DNA of 64,000 bases from Stappia stellulata DSM 5886 (GTDB lineage: Bacteria; Pseudomonadota; Alphaproteobacteria; Rhizobiales; Stappiaceae). Every line of letters begins with the position of its first letter. Position 1 is the stretch's first letter. Position numbers and translations under genes: made by a program. A model generated the notes under the pieces. The model saw only the letters and a program-made list of their open reading frames with translations, was not told where the DNA came from and searched no databases. The DNA is taken from assembly GCF_000423705.1 (NCBI RefSeq), contig NZ_KE384083.1, positions 620,001 through 684,000 on the forward strand. The letters are read 5' to 3'. Shown one piece after another: positions 53,524 to 62,379 of the stretch.

Positions 53524-55023
53524 ATGCTCCCCAGATTTCTACTGACGACGCCGTTCCTGATCTGGTGCGCCGCCCTTCCCGCTCTGGCAGATGTCTCCGA
53601 ATCCGAACTGGCGGCGATCTCGATTCCGGACACGGTCGCGACACCGATCGGGACGCTCGAGTTCTTCGACGGTGTGCCGGTTGGAGACACGATCGACACC
53701 CTCTACGACAATCTCGACCGGATGCGCGGATTGGCGGTCTTTCTCGACAACCAAGGGGCGGCGTCGCTGCACGCCATGCGGACGGGCAACGCGAGGATCG
53801 GCGCCGATGCGTCGAACAAGGTTACTATCACCGAGCAGCTGCTGCAGCCTGAGTCGCTCTATCTGACTGGAAACACATCCACTCTCTACGCTCTCGCCTA
53901 TCTGGACCTGAAGACGGATGGACCGCTCGTCATCGAGCTGCCACCCGGTATGCTGGGGTTCGTGGACGACGCCTGGTTCAGATTCGTCGAAAATCTGGGG
54001 GCCATCGGTCCGGACCGGGGCAAGGGAGGCAAGTACCTTGTGCTGCCGCCGAACCATGAAGGGGCCGTGCCCGACGGTTACTTCGTCGTCAAAACAGGCA
54101 CCTACAGCAATCTGCTGTTTCTTCGCGGCTCTATCGCGAATGGCCTCGCGCCGGCCGTCGAGAACATCAAGTCCAAACTCAGGATCTATCCGCTGGCACA
54201 AATCGACACTCCGCCCGCGACCGAGTTCATCAACTTCTCCGGCGTGAGCTACAGCACGGTCGCAGCGAACGATGTCAGCTTTTTCGAAGGTCTCGATCAG
54301 GTGGTTCAGGAGGAGCCCCTCGATGCGATCGGGCCCGAGGCGCGCGGGCTGCTGGCGTCCATCGGCATCGTGAAGGGCCAGCCCTTCGCACCCGACGCGC
54401 GGATGACGCGGCTTCTGGGCGAAGCCGCGCTGCTGGGCAACGCAACTGCCCGCGCCATTACCTACCAGCCGCGCATCGGCGGTGTGTTCATCTATCCAGA
54501 CACCGACAGCGCCTGGACGACCGCCTACGCGAACAAGAACACCACATTTGAGACCGGTGGTGCCACGGATCTGGACGCCCGCGTGTTGTTCTATTTCAAT
54601 GCGACCGGGGTGACGCAGGCAATGGCGGCGACCACCGTGGGACAAGGCTCGGATTACGCTCTCGCCTATCTGGATGCGGACAAGAAGCCCTTCGACGGGT
54701 CAAAGACGTACCGGCTTCACCTGCCGTCTGATGTGCCGGTCAACAATTTCTGGGCCGTGACGCTGTACGATACCCAGACGCGCTCGTTGCTGCAGACCGG
54801 CCAAAAGTTCCCGACCATCGGCAGCCAGACGGACGGCATGACCGCGAACGCCGATGGCTCCTACGACATATTCTTCGCGCCCACAGCGCCTGAGGGCAAA
54901 GAAGGCAATTGGGTTCAGACGGTTCCCGGCAAGAGCTGGTTCACCATCCTGCGAATGTATGGGCCGCTGGAGCCGTGGATCAACCAGACCTGGCGGCCAA
55001 GCGAAATCGCACTGGTTCAGTAA
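53524..55023 (+). CDS. Exported DUF1254/DUF1214 protein, copy 3
   Basis: A 499-residue protein with signal peptide ending PALA. It parallels copy 1 throughout: TLEFFDGVPVGDTIDTLYDN, GPDRGKGGKYLVLPPN, SIANGLAPAVENIKSKLRIY, QEEPLDAIGPEARG, and a C-terminal part nearly identical in protein and high in nucleotide identity (for example a shared run ADGSYDIFFAPTAPEGKEGN). The GAGGAGG site 9 nt upstream fixes the ATG at 53524. Duplication or gene conversion with copy 1 is likely. Confidence 0.9.
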   Translation: MLPRFLLTTPFLIWCAALPALADVSESELAAISIPDTVATPIGTLEFFDGVPVGDTIDTLYDNLDRMRGLAVFLDNQGAASLHAMRTGNARIGADASNKVTITEQLLQPESLYLTGNTSTLYALAYLDLKTDGPLVIELPPGMLGFVDDAWFRFVENLGAIGPDRGKGGKYLVLPPNHEGAVPDGYFVVKTGTYSNLLFLRGSIANGLAPAVENIKSKLRIYPLAQIDTPPATEFINFSGVSYSTVAANDVSFFEGLDQVVQEEPLDAIGPEARGLLASIGIVKGQPFAPDARMTRLLGEAALLGNATARAITYQPRIGGVFIYPDTDSAWTTAYANKNTTFETGGATDLDARVLFYFNATGVTQAMAATTVGQGSDYALAYLDADKKPFDGSKTYRLHLPSDVPVNNFWAVTLYDTQTRSLLQTGQKFPTIGSQTDGMTANADGSYDIFFAPTAPEGKEGNWVQTVPGKSWFTILRMYGPLEPWINQTWRPSEIALVQ

Positions 55024-55185
55024 TTGCGACGCCGGTCAAAAGTCCGGCGGGCTATCGCATCGGGTCATTCGAAACGGTCGCCGTCGCCTCAATAGCGGAG
55101 AGGTTTCTCCATTGTAAAACGCCCGGATTCGCAATCTCAGATCTGAGCACCTGCTTTGGTAGGACTTGCTACGACCGAGGCTTAT

Positions 55186-55596
55186 CTACAATACATCCGC
55201 GCCTGATCCCGCATGACGCTGTAGTCGGCGAGCATTTCGGCGGTAGCCGAACCCTCCGGCAGCAGGACCCGCTCGTCTGCAGCCCGCGCTTGGAACTCTC
55301 GGCCATACTCGACTACGGGCGGGCACGTCGCGAGCCTGCCGTCCTAAGAACAAACCGTCGCGCAGCAGCTGAGAAAGCTCGTTGCGATCACGAGGGCTGC
55401 GCGCCGCCGCTTCCAGCATCCGGCGTTGGACATCATTGACCTTCTTCGTGGTCTCAAGACGTTCGGCGAACCGCTCGAGCTTCTCGCGGAGGCTGCCGCA
55501 GAACTCGATCTCGAAGTCGGTGACGGCGTTCTCGCTGGCCGCCTCGAGCAGGTGGGTCCAGCTGCAGGACGGAGTGTCGTCGTTCAGGTCGATCAT
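55186..55596 (-). pseudogene. Decayed phage/plasmid-type hypothetical gene
   Basis: The first ~60 codons (MIDLNDDTPSCSWTHLLEAA, then DFEIEFCGSLREKLERFAER) look like a real small protein next to DUF6511 genes, starting 11 bp after the DUF6511 stop on the same strand. The second half turns arginine/glycine-rich and looks out of frame. Function unknown. Confidence 0.45.
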
Positions 55597-55606
55597 CGCG
55601 CCACCC

Positions 55607-56130
55607 TTAGAACGGAATGGGGTCGCCGAGGATCGTGCCGGTGCGCTCCTTGCGCGCGGCCTGCTCCTGCATGCTGTCGGTGTAGCCGGCGACTGCCGCC
55701 TCGATCAGGCGGTCGATGTCCTCGGCTCTTCGGTGGAAGAAGGGCTCCCAGAGCCCGAGGTCGGTGAGCGCTTCGGCGAAGAGCGTCCGCGCATCGCGGA
55801 TCGCCTGCGCATCGCGCGCGGTCTTGTCGATTATGCCGTTGTTCCTTTGTACGATGGCGCAGCCCACGTCCTGACAGCAGCGCGAGCAGAAGCGGTGGAA
55901 GGGTTGGCGATCCCAGCGGAGGCCGTGGCAGTAGCCCAAGCCGCGAGCCTCGCGAGTCCAGACGGCGCAGAGCGCTACCCGAGCAAGACGGTCGCGATCG
56001 GGTCCTCGGGCGACCAACCCGCCCTCTGGAGCTCTTCGGACTGGAGCACGATCCAGCGCGAGATCGCGTTGCCGGCCATGGCTTCGAGGTCACGGAGGCT
56101 GAGGCTTGCGATGGGGGCGTGCAGTCTCCC
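55607..56130 (-). pseudogene. DUF6511-type gene, frameshifted
   Basis: Leftward, LRDLEAMAGNAISRWIVLQS and AGWSPEDPIATVLLG are in one frame (about 56118-55980). The rest is in another: REARGLGYCHGLRWDRQPFH, FCSRCCQDVGCAI, IDKTARDAQAIRDARTLFAE and a proper C-terminus RTGTILGDPIPF. The cysteines (Cys-rich, zinc-finger-like) and the conserved end match DUF6511 proteins from alphaproteobacterial phages and mobile elements. One frameshift near 55970 separates the halves. Confidence 0.7.
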
Positions 56131-56742
56131 TCGGGCCTCGGGCCTCAAGCCATCGTCCGATCTCCAACGCCGCTTCGAGTGTCACATGCGCCTGCCATTC
56201 ATCCCGGGTCATCGTCCCGGCAGGATCGCGCCGGGCCTCGGGCGGCGGCGACTTGAGCTGAGCTTTGTTCCCGGGAAATTCGCCGGGCCGCTGCTGCAGG
56301 CGATGTCAGAGGCTGATGACTCGGGGCGGGCTGTGTTCAGGGCCGTCCCTAGGGACTGCGAGAGCCAGGGCGCGAAAGTCAGCTTTAAACGGAACGGAAC
56401 AGCGCAATGGTGAAGAGTCCATCTGGGACGCTACATGGCGGTGGTTGTCCTTTCAGCTAAGCAAAGGGAACCTCGAGTTGGGCACCGAGGATGGCATCCC
56501 GGAACTTGAAATCGTTCAGAGCTGGACCACACGCTTCGCCGCCGCAGTGATATCGCTGTTGCCACTAGAGCAACATGAGGCGGAGGAGCTTGAGGGATAT
56601 CCCGAGGCCGCTGTCCAGAAGGTGGAGGTAAGGCGACACGACCTGGAGCCCGTTCTCGGTTGACGCAATTTTCGCGCTAACGACGGTTGGCGGATCAACG
56701 GGATCAATCTCGGGCGGCGCCTAGCGCCTGCCGCGTTTCAGC
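56131..56742. other. 610-bp gap with no recognised gene
   Basis: A rightward frame (56265-56663, 132 codons) has a plausible acidic stretch (EDGIPELEIVQSWTTRF) but no recognised domain or good start. A leftward stretch opposite 56130-56260 reads like a fragment of another DUF6511-neighbour gene (DEWQAHVTLEAALEIGRWLE). The region is probably decayed mobile-element DNA. Confidence 0.4.
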
Positions 56743-57447
56743 ATGCATGTCCGCCGCCTTGAGAGACCGCGCCGTCAACGTCCTGCCGATCCGGCGCCTT
56801 TTTTGCGTGTGTCCGTCGAGCGGAGCGGCTACGCGACGCAGGAGGCCGCAACGGCCGCGACAGCGCTAGGGGCGCTCGACCGCTCAAAACCGCGTCTCGG
56901 CCTTCTCGACCTCGGCCTGCTCTACCGGGGCGGTTTCGAACTCATCGGCCCCTTCCGCGACAAGGGTGTTCCGATCATTGTGCTCACCGCACTCCAGGGG
57001 GCGAGCGAGAAGGTCGCGACACTTGATCTCGGTGCGGACGATTATGTCACCAAGCCGTTCAACAGCGACGAGCTTCTGGCTCGCATCCGTTCGTGCCTGG
57101 GCAGGGCCGATCGGAGCGCGGGCATCACCCGTCAGATCAAGGTCGGACCGATCGAGGTCGACCTCGACGCCCACAGCGTGCGAAAGTCCGGTGCGGAAGC
57201 CAAGCTGACCCCGAAGGAGTTTTCGCTGCTTGCCGAGCTGGCCGCTCATCCCGGAAAGGTGCTGACCCACACGCATCTCCTGCGCGAGCTCCGGGGTCAT
57301 GCCTATACCGACAAGGTCGAGTACCTGCGCGTCACCGTCAGATCCCTACGCAAGAAGCGGGAGGACGACCCCTCCAGTCAGAGCCTTATCCAGAACGAAC
57401 CAGGCATCGGCTATCGGTTCCTTTCTCCGAATTCACCGCGGATCTGA
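56743..57447 (+). pseudogene. KdpE-like response regulator with damaged N-terminus
   Basis: A 234-codon OmpR-family frame. From residue ~22 it matches KdpE (FLRVSVERSGY, LLDLGL with the phospho-acceptor Asp, PIIVLTALQGASEKVATLDL, GADDYVTKPF, and the winged helix LTPKEFSLLAELAAHPGKVL). The first 20 residues are arginine/proline-rich and replace the VVDDE acidic pocket; the missing start (VLPIRR) is in the neighbouring frame just upstream, so a frameshift sits near 56800. No kinase gene is next to it. Either dead or phosphorylation-independent. Confidence 0.7.
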
Positions 57448-57561
57448 GCGCCGCGCCGCTGAGAACACGACGCGCGAAAGAAAACACCCGGACGGTCCGA
57501 CACCGCCTCGCCCTGGATATGAGCCCAACCTCGCTGCAGCTTTGCCGGGCCAGTCGAAAGA

Positions 57562-57590
57562 TTGCACGCAATACCTGAATCGAGTAGAAA
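57562..57590 (+). promoter_or_regulatory. Weak candidate promoter of the cas operon
   Basis: TTGCAC (57562-57567) and TAGAAA (57585-57590) are 17 bp apart in an AT-rich leader about 93 bp before cas3. Both hexamers are poor matches, so this is a low-confidence call. Confidence 0.22.
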
Positions 57591-57682
57591 ATATGATAAT
57601 TATAGACTGCAAAATTCAGATCTGATCGCGCTGCGAATTTGCTTTTCAGTGCTCGAATCAGAATATTGATTGGATATGTGGC

Positions 57683-59932
57683 GTGTATTTCGCGCATTCA
57701 GGAAATGATCCCGAGGGGGCCGACTGGCAGATCCTGGAAGATCATCTCAAGGCTGTTGCCACGCAAGCTGCCGCATATGCAAAGCCCCTGGGACTGGATC
57801 GCGTTGCGTTTCTGGCCGGGCTTTATCACGACCTCGGAAAATACTGCGAGGCGTTTCAGCGTCGACTAGAAGGGGAGGATGTCCGCGTCGATCATTCGAC
57901 CGCCGGTGCAGTCGCCGTGCTCCAACATGCCTGGGAACGACCGCTCGACAGGGCTGCTGCCGAGCTGGCCGCCTATTGCATCGCAGGTCACCACGCAAGT
58001 CTGCCGGATCGGTTGAACGAAACCGCGGCCTGTCTCGACAGGCGCCTGCAATCCGAATTGCCGGCATTGGATCCGGTATGGAAGAGCGAATTGGCACCAC
58101 CTTCCGGTGGCATAGCCCCCGACCTGTTCGCGACATTCACAGACCCCAAGAAGACCTTCTTTTCGCTTTCCGTCGCAACGCGCATGATCTTCTCATGCCT
58201 GGTTGATGCGGATTTCAAGGATACCGAAACCCATTACGCAGCGCTTCAGCAACGCATGCCCGACAGGACATGGCCCGCCCTGCAGGATCTTTTGCCGGCG
58301 TTTTTGCAGCGGTTCGCCGCCTGCATGGACGCGAAACGCGATCTTTCCAATGACCTGAACAGGCTCCGTTCCCGGACGTTGGATCATGTCCGCGGACAAG
58401 CCGACGCCTCTCCCGGCCTGTTCACGCTGACGGTACCGACGGGGGGCGGAAAGACACTTGCCTCGCTTGGCTTTGCATTGGATCACGCCCGCGTTCACGG
58501 TCACACTCGTATTATTTATGCCATCCCGTTCACGTCGATTATCGACCAGACTGCGGATGTCTTTCGCGACGTTCTCGGCGACGGGCATGTACTTGAACAC
58601 CATTCCTCGATCGATGAGGAAAAGCCATCACCCGGCCGAACGGAAGACCGCCAACAGCGGGAGAAGTTGCAGCTGGCCATGGAGGATTGGGCGGCCCCGG
58701 TGGTGGTAACCACCAATGTCCAGTTTTTCGAGAGCCTTTTCGCCTCCAGACCGGCGCGGGCGAGGAAATTGCACAATATCGCGGGAAGCGTGATCATCCT
58801 CGATGAAGCACAAACGCTGCCGCGTTCACTCTTGAAGCCTGCCATGCGAATGCTCGAAGAGCTCGCGCACTCCTATGGCTGCACGATCGTTCTCTGCACG
58901 GCCACGCAACCGGCGCTCGACGCGGACAAGCTGGAAGGCGGATTGCCTCTGCGGGGCCGCGAACTGGCGCCGGATCCGCAAGAGCTCTCCCGGAAGCTCC
59001 GGCGAGCCTACATCAAACGCGTCGGATCCATGACGAACGGCGACCTGATCGCCGCCTTGGGCCAGGAGCATCAGGGGCTCGTGATCGTCAACAGCCGAAA
59101 ACACGCGCGGGAGCTGTTCCAGGAAGCGGAAGCAGCCGGCCTCGACGGTCTTGTGCATCTCACGACCCGGCAGTGCGCCGTTCATCGGCGTAAGATCCTG
59201 GAGCGCATGCGCGACCGCCTGGCGGCAAGCGCTCCCTGCAGGGTGATCGCCACCAGCCTGATCGAGGCGGGCGTGGACATCGATTTTCCGAAAGTCTGGC
59301 GGGCGGAAGCCGGGCTCGACCAGATAGTGCAGGCGGCCGGACGCTGCAACCGCGAGGGCGGGCAGTCGGCCGAGCAAAGCATCGTCACCGTCTTTGCCGC
59401 GCCCGATTACCCGCCACCTCGCGAGATCGCAAGCCTTGTCACCGACATGCAGCGCATGCTGGGGCGCCACGACGACCTGATGTCCCTCGCCGCCATCGAG
59501 GATTATTTCACTGAAGTCTATTGGCGCATGGGCGACAAACTCGACGCCCACGGCATTCTCAAGATGTTCACCGGCACCCGACGCGGCACCGACTTTGCGT
59601 TTCGCACGGCGGCCGAGCGTTTCCGGATGATCGAAAGCGGACAGGTGCCGGTCATTGTCGCGCACGACGAGACTGCGGCCGAGGCCATCAGGCAACTGCA
59701 CGTCCCCGAGATCTCCTCGGGAGCGCTTGCGCGCAAGCTGCAGGGCTACACCGTGCAGGTGCTCCCAAAGGACCGCGAAGCCCTGATCCGCAATGGCCAT
59801 GTCGCCTTCGAGCGCCCCGACCTGCGCGGGGATCAATTCGCGGTTTTGAAAAACAACGACCTGTACCGGGAGCGGGTCGGTCTCGTCTGGGAGGAGGCCG
59901 ACTATCTGTCATCGCAAAGCAGCGTGATCTAG
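57683..59932 (+). CDS. cas3: Cas3 nuclease-helicase (type I-C)
   Basis: A 749-residue protein that degrades target DNA after Cascade binding. The HD nuclease domain comes first (H49-D50 in LYHDLGKYCEAF, H71, H103-H104 in AGHHASLPD, D176/D178), then a superfamily 2 helicase: Walker A PTGGGKT at 252-258, DEAQ at 374-377 in ILDEAQTLPR, CTATQPA, and motif VI QAAGRCNREG at about 550-559. Translation starts with GTG at 57683 (MYFAHS...), the usual Cas3 opening. It is the first gene of the cas operon, 12 bp before cas5c. Confidence 0.93.
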   Translation: MYFAHSGNDPEGADWQILEDHLKAVATQAAAYAKPLGLDRVAFLAGLYHDLGKYCEAFQRRLEGEDVRVDHSTAGAVAVLQHAWERPLDRAAAELAAYCIAGHHASLPDRLNETAACLDRRLQSELPALDPVWKSELAPPSGGIAPDLFATFTDPKKTFFSLSVATRMIFSCLVDADFKDTETHYAALQQRMPDRTWPALQDLLPAFLQRFAACMDAKRDLSNDLNRLRSRTLDHVRGQADASPGLFTLTVPTGGGKTLASLGFALDHARVHGHTRIIYAIPFTSIIDQTADVFRDVLGDGHVLEHHSSIDEEKPSPGRTEDRQQREKLQLAMEDWAAPVVVTTNVQFFESLFASRPARARKLHNIAGSVIILDEAQTLPRSLLKPAMRMLEELAHSYGCTIVLCTATQPALDADKLEGGLPLRGRELAPDPQELSRKLRRAYIKRVGSMTNGDLIAALGQEHQGLVIVNSRKHARELFQEAEAAGLDGLVHLTTRQCAVHRRKILERMRDRLAASAPCRVIATSLIEAGVDIDFPKVWRAEAGLDQIVQAAGRCNREGGQSAEQSIVTVFAAPDYPPPREIASLVTDMQRMLGRHDDLMSLAAIEDYFTEVYWRMGDKLDAHGILKMFTGTRRGTDFAFRTAAERFRMIESGQVPVIVAHDETAAEAIRQLHVPEISSGALARKLQGYTVQVLPKDREALIRNGHVAFERPDLRGDQFAVLKNNDLYRERVGLVWEEADYLSSQSSVI

Positions 59933-59944
59933 GAGAGAGACACC

Positions 59945-60613
59945 GTGCCTTATGGAATTCGCCTGAAGGTCTGGGGCCAGTATGGCTGCTTCACACGGCC
60001 GGAAATGAAGGTCGAGCGGGTCAGCTACGACGTTATGACGCCATCGGCGGCGCGCGGCATTCTGGAGGCGATCCACTGGAAGCCCGCGATCCGCTGGGTG
60101 GTTGAGGCCATCCATGTGCTGGAGCCGATCCGGTTTCAGTCGATCCGCCGCAACGAGGTCGGGCACAAGGCGCCGGCCGGCAAGATCAGAAGCGCGATGA
60201 AACGTGGCGACCTGGGCGGCCTTCAACTCCTGGCCGACGAGGATCGTCAGCAGCGCGCCTCCACAGTTCTCGTCAATCCGGCCTATGTGATCGAGGCCCG
60301 CTTCGACCTGACGGACAAGGCCGGACCGGACGACAACGAGGGCAAGCATCTCGACATCTTCAACCGGCGGGCCGCACGCGGCCAGTGCTTTCACCAGCCG
60401 TGCCTCGGAACGCGGGAATTCGCCGCCAGTTTTGAGCTGATCCCGCCGGAGCAAGAGCCACCGGCCCCGATCCCCGACAGCCGGGATCTGGGCTTCATGC
60501 TCTGGGACATCGACCATCAGGCGCCGGGGCGGCCCTCGATGTTCTTTCGCGCAAGTCTCGACAAAGGCGTCATGCGCGTGCCGCCGCCGGGATCGCAGGA
60601 GATCCGCAAATGA
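59945..60613 (+). CDS. cas5c: Cas5c (Cas5d) crRNA-processing Cascade subunit
   Basis: A 222-residue RAMP protein. The N-terminus GIRLKVWGQYGCFTRPEMKV and the following SYDVMTPSAARGILEAIHWK are typical of the type I-C family. In type I-C this protein replaces Cas6: it cleaves pre-crRNA and holds the 5' handle. Translation starts with GTG at 59945 behind AGGAGAGAGA. Its stop overlaps the cas8c ATG (ATGA). Confidence 0.93.
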   Translation: MPYGIRLKVWGQYGCFTRPEMKVERVSYDVMTPSAARGILEAIHWKPAIRWVVEAIHVLEPIRFQSIRRNEVGHKAPAGKIRSAMKRGDLGGLQLLADEDRQQRASTVLVNPAYVIEARFDLTDKAGPDDNEGKHLDIFNRRAARGQCFHQPCLGTREFAASFELIPPEQEPPAPIPDSRDLGFMLWDIDHQAPGRPSMFFRASLDKGVMRVPPPGSQEIRK

Positions 60614-62379
60614 GCATTCTCGCCTCCCTGGTTTCGGCCTACGACCGCCTGCCGGATGCCCCTGCCATTGGCTTCTCCAGCGAGAAAATCGGTTTCTGCA
60701 TCTCGCTCAACGACGACGGGTCGGTGGCGCATGTCGTCGACCTGCGCGACACGAGCGGGAAAAAGCCGCAACCGAGGCCAATGCTGGTGCCGCAAGCCGT
60801 CAAGCGGACCGCCGGGATTTCACCGAACACGTTCTGGGACAAGACGTCCTACGTGCTCGGCGTGACGGTCGGAGACGGCAAGCGAACGGGGGCCGAGCAT
60901 GCAGCCTTCGTTGAGCATCACGACGCGCTGGTAGCGGATACCGACGACCCCGGCCTGCTGGCCCTGCTCAGGTTCTTGCGGCACTGGACGCCCGATCATT
61001 TCCAGGGGCCGCTTTGGCCGGAGGAGATGAAGGACCAGAACGTTGTATTCGCTCTCGAACGAGAACGTCTTCACAACAATTTTCTTCACGACCGCCAGGC
61101 CGCGAAAGCTCTTTTGACCGCGACGCAAGCCGACGGCGAAGCGGGCAAGCAGATCTGCCTAGTCTCGGGAACGACTGCGCCCGTTGCCCGGCTGCACCCG
61201 TCGATCAAGGGGGTCTGGGGTGCGCAATCCTCGGGTGCGGCTCTCGTTTCCTTCAATCTCGATGCGTTCACCTCCTACGGTCACGACCAGGGCGACAACG
61301 CTCCGGTCTCCGACGAGGCCGCGTTCAAATACACCACGGTCCTGAACCGTTTTCTGGAGCGCGACAGCGGGCACCGCATCCAGATCGGCGATGCATCGAC
61401 GGTGTTTTGGGCGGAGGCCGCCGATCCGTCGCTCGCCGAAGAGGCCGAAGCGGTCTTTGCCTGCTTCTTCGACGCGGACGGCAAGACGGACGCAAGCCGT
61501 GCCGAAGAGGCCGATGCCGCCAGGAAAGTCGGCCTGCAACTTGAGCGCATCCGCAAGGGGGAGCCGCTGAGCGAGATCGAGCCGAAGCTGGCAGAGGGCG
61601 TTCGCTTCTTCGTTCTGGGTCTCGCGCCGAACGCCGCCCGCCTGTCCGTTCGGTTCTTCTTCGAAGGAACGTTCGGAGAACTGACGGACCATTACAAGAA
61701 ATTCGTCGAGGAGATGCGGATCGAACCGCCGCCACGCGACGGGTACCCGCCCCTGTGGCGCTACCTCCGCGAGACGGCGGTTCTGGGCAAGCGCGAAAAC
61801 GTCCAGCCCAATCTCGCCGGGGCGTGGATGCGCTCCATCCTGTCCGGCGCCCCCTACCCGCGCACCCTGATCGCGGCGGTCCTGACACGGATCAGGGCCG
61901 ACGGCGACGTGAATGCGCTGCGCGCCGGCATTTTGAAAGCAACACTCATTCGCAATGTCAAAAGGGAGGTTCCCGTGTCACTGGACCCGGACTTCAAGGA
62001 TCGAGGCTACCTGCTGGGTCGCCTGTTTGCGGCCTATGAACAGGCCCAGTCGGCCGCGCTCGGCAACAAGGTCAATGCGACCATCAAGGACAAATTCTAC
62101 GGTTCGGCCTCCGCGCAGCCCCGCAAGGTCTTCGCCCTGCTGGAAAGCGGGTCCGCGAACCACCTGTCGAAAGTCGGAAAGCAATCGCCGGGAAGACGGG
62201 TGAACCTGGAAAAACTGATCGCGTCGATCATGGACAAGATGACACCCGGCGCCGATCCGTTTCCTGCCGCATTGGCGGCAGAAGAGCAGGCCCTTTTCGG
62301 ACTCGGCTACTACCACCAGCGCAATGAATTCTTCAAGAAGGCTCCCGAGACACAAGAATCCGGAGAAACCGCAGAATGA
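60610..62379 (+). CDS. cas8c: Cas8c (Csd1) large Cascade subunit
   Basis: A 589-residue large subunit starting MSILASLVSAYDRLPDAPAI, the usual Csd1 opening. A family block is LNRFLERDSGHRIQIGDAST, followed by TVFWAEAA. In type I-C this subunit recognises the PAM and anchors the complex. The last 134 codons carry a second in-frame start with its own ribosome binding site (see the Cas11c entry). The gene overlaps cas5c and cas7c by 4 bp at each end. Confidence 0.93.
   Translation: MSILASLVSAYDRLPDAPAIGFSSEKIGFCISLNDDGSVAHVVDLRDTSGKKPQPRPMLVPQAVKRTAGISPNTFWDKTSYVLGVTVGDGKRTGAEHAAFVEHHDALVADTDDPGLLALLRFLRHWTPDHFQGPLWPEEMKDQNVVFALERERLHNNFLHDRQAAKALLTATQADGEAGKQICLVSGTTAPVARLHPSIKGVWGAQSSGAALVSFNLDAFTSYGHDQGDNAPVSDEAAFKYTTVLNRFLERDSGHRIQIGDASTVFWAEAADPSLAEEAEAVFACFFDADGKTDASRAEEADAARKVGLQLERIRKGEPLSEIEPKLAEGVRFFVLGLAPNAARLSVRFFFEGTFGELTDHYKKFVEEMRIEPPPRDGYPPLWRYLRETAVLGKRENVQPNLAGAWMRSILSGAPYPRTLIAAVLTRIRADGDVNALRAGILKATLIRNVKREVPVSLDPDFKDRGYLLGRLFAAYEQAQSAALGNKVNATIKDKFYGSASAQPRKVFALLESGSANHLSKVGKQSPGRRVNLEKLIASIMDKMTPGADPFPAALAAEEQALFGLGYYHQRNEFFKKAPETQESGETAE
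61975..62379 (+). CDS. cas11c: Cas11c small subunit from an internal start within cas8c
   Basis: GGGAGG (61964-61969) lies 5 nt before a GTG at 61975, in the cas8c frame (codon 456). The product would be 134 residues, starting VSLDPDFKDRGYLLGRLFAA, and is helical (EQAQSAALGNK, LEKLIASIMDKM). Type I-C systems are known to make Cas11c by internal initiation within cas8c, at a comparable position and size, and two copies line the Cascade belly. Presence is inferred from the site plus the known family behaviour. Confidence 0.75.
   Translation: MSLDPDFKDRGYLLGRLFAAYEQAQSAALGNKVNATIKDKFYGSASAQPRKVFALLESGSANHLSKVGKQSPGRRVNLEKLIASIMDKMTPGADPFPAALAAEEQALFGLGYYHQRNEFFKKAPETQESGETAE

Noticed and set aside
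56265-56663. Possible small gene of 132 codons
   Set aside because: No domain, poor start site and arginine-rich first half; left inside the unassigned gap.
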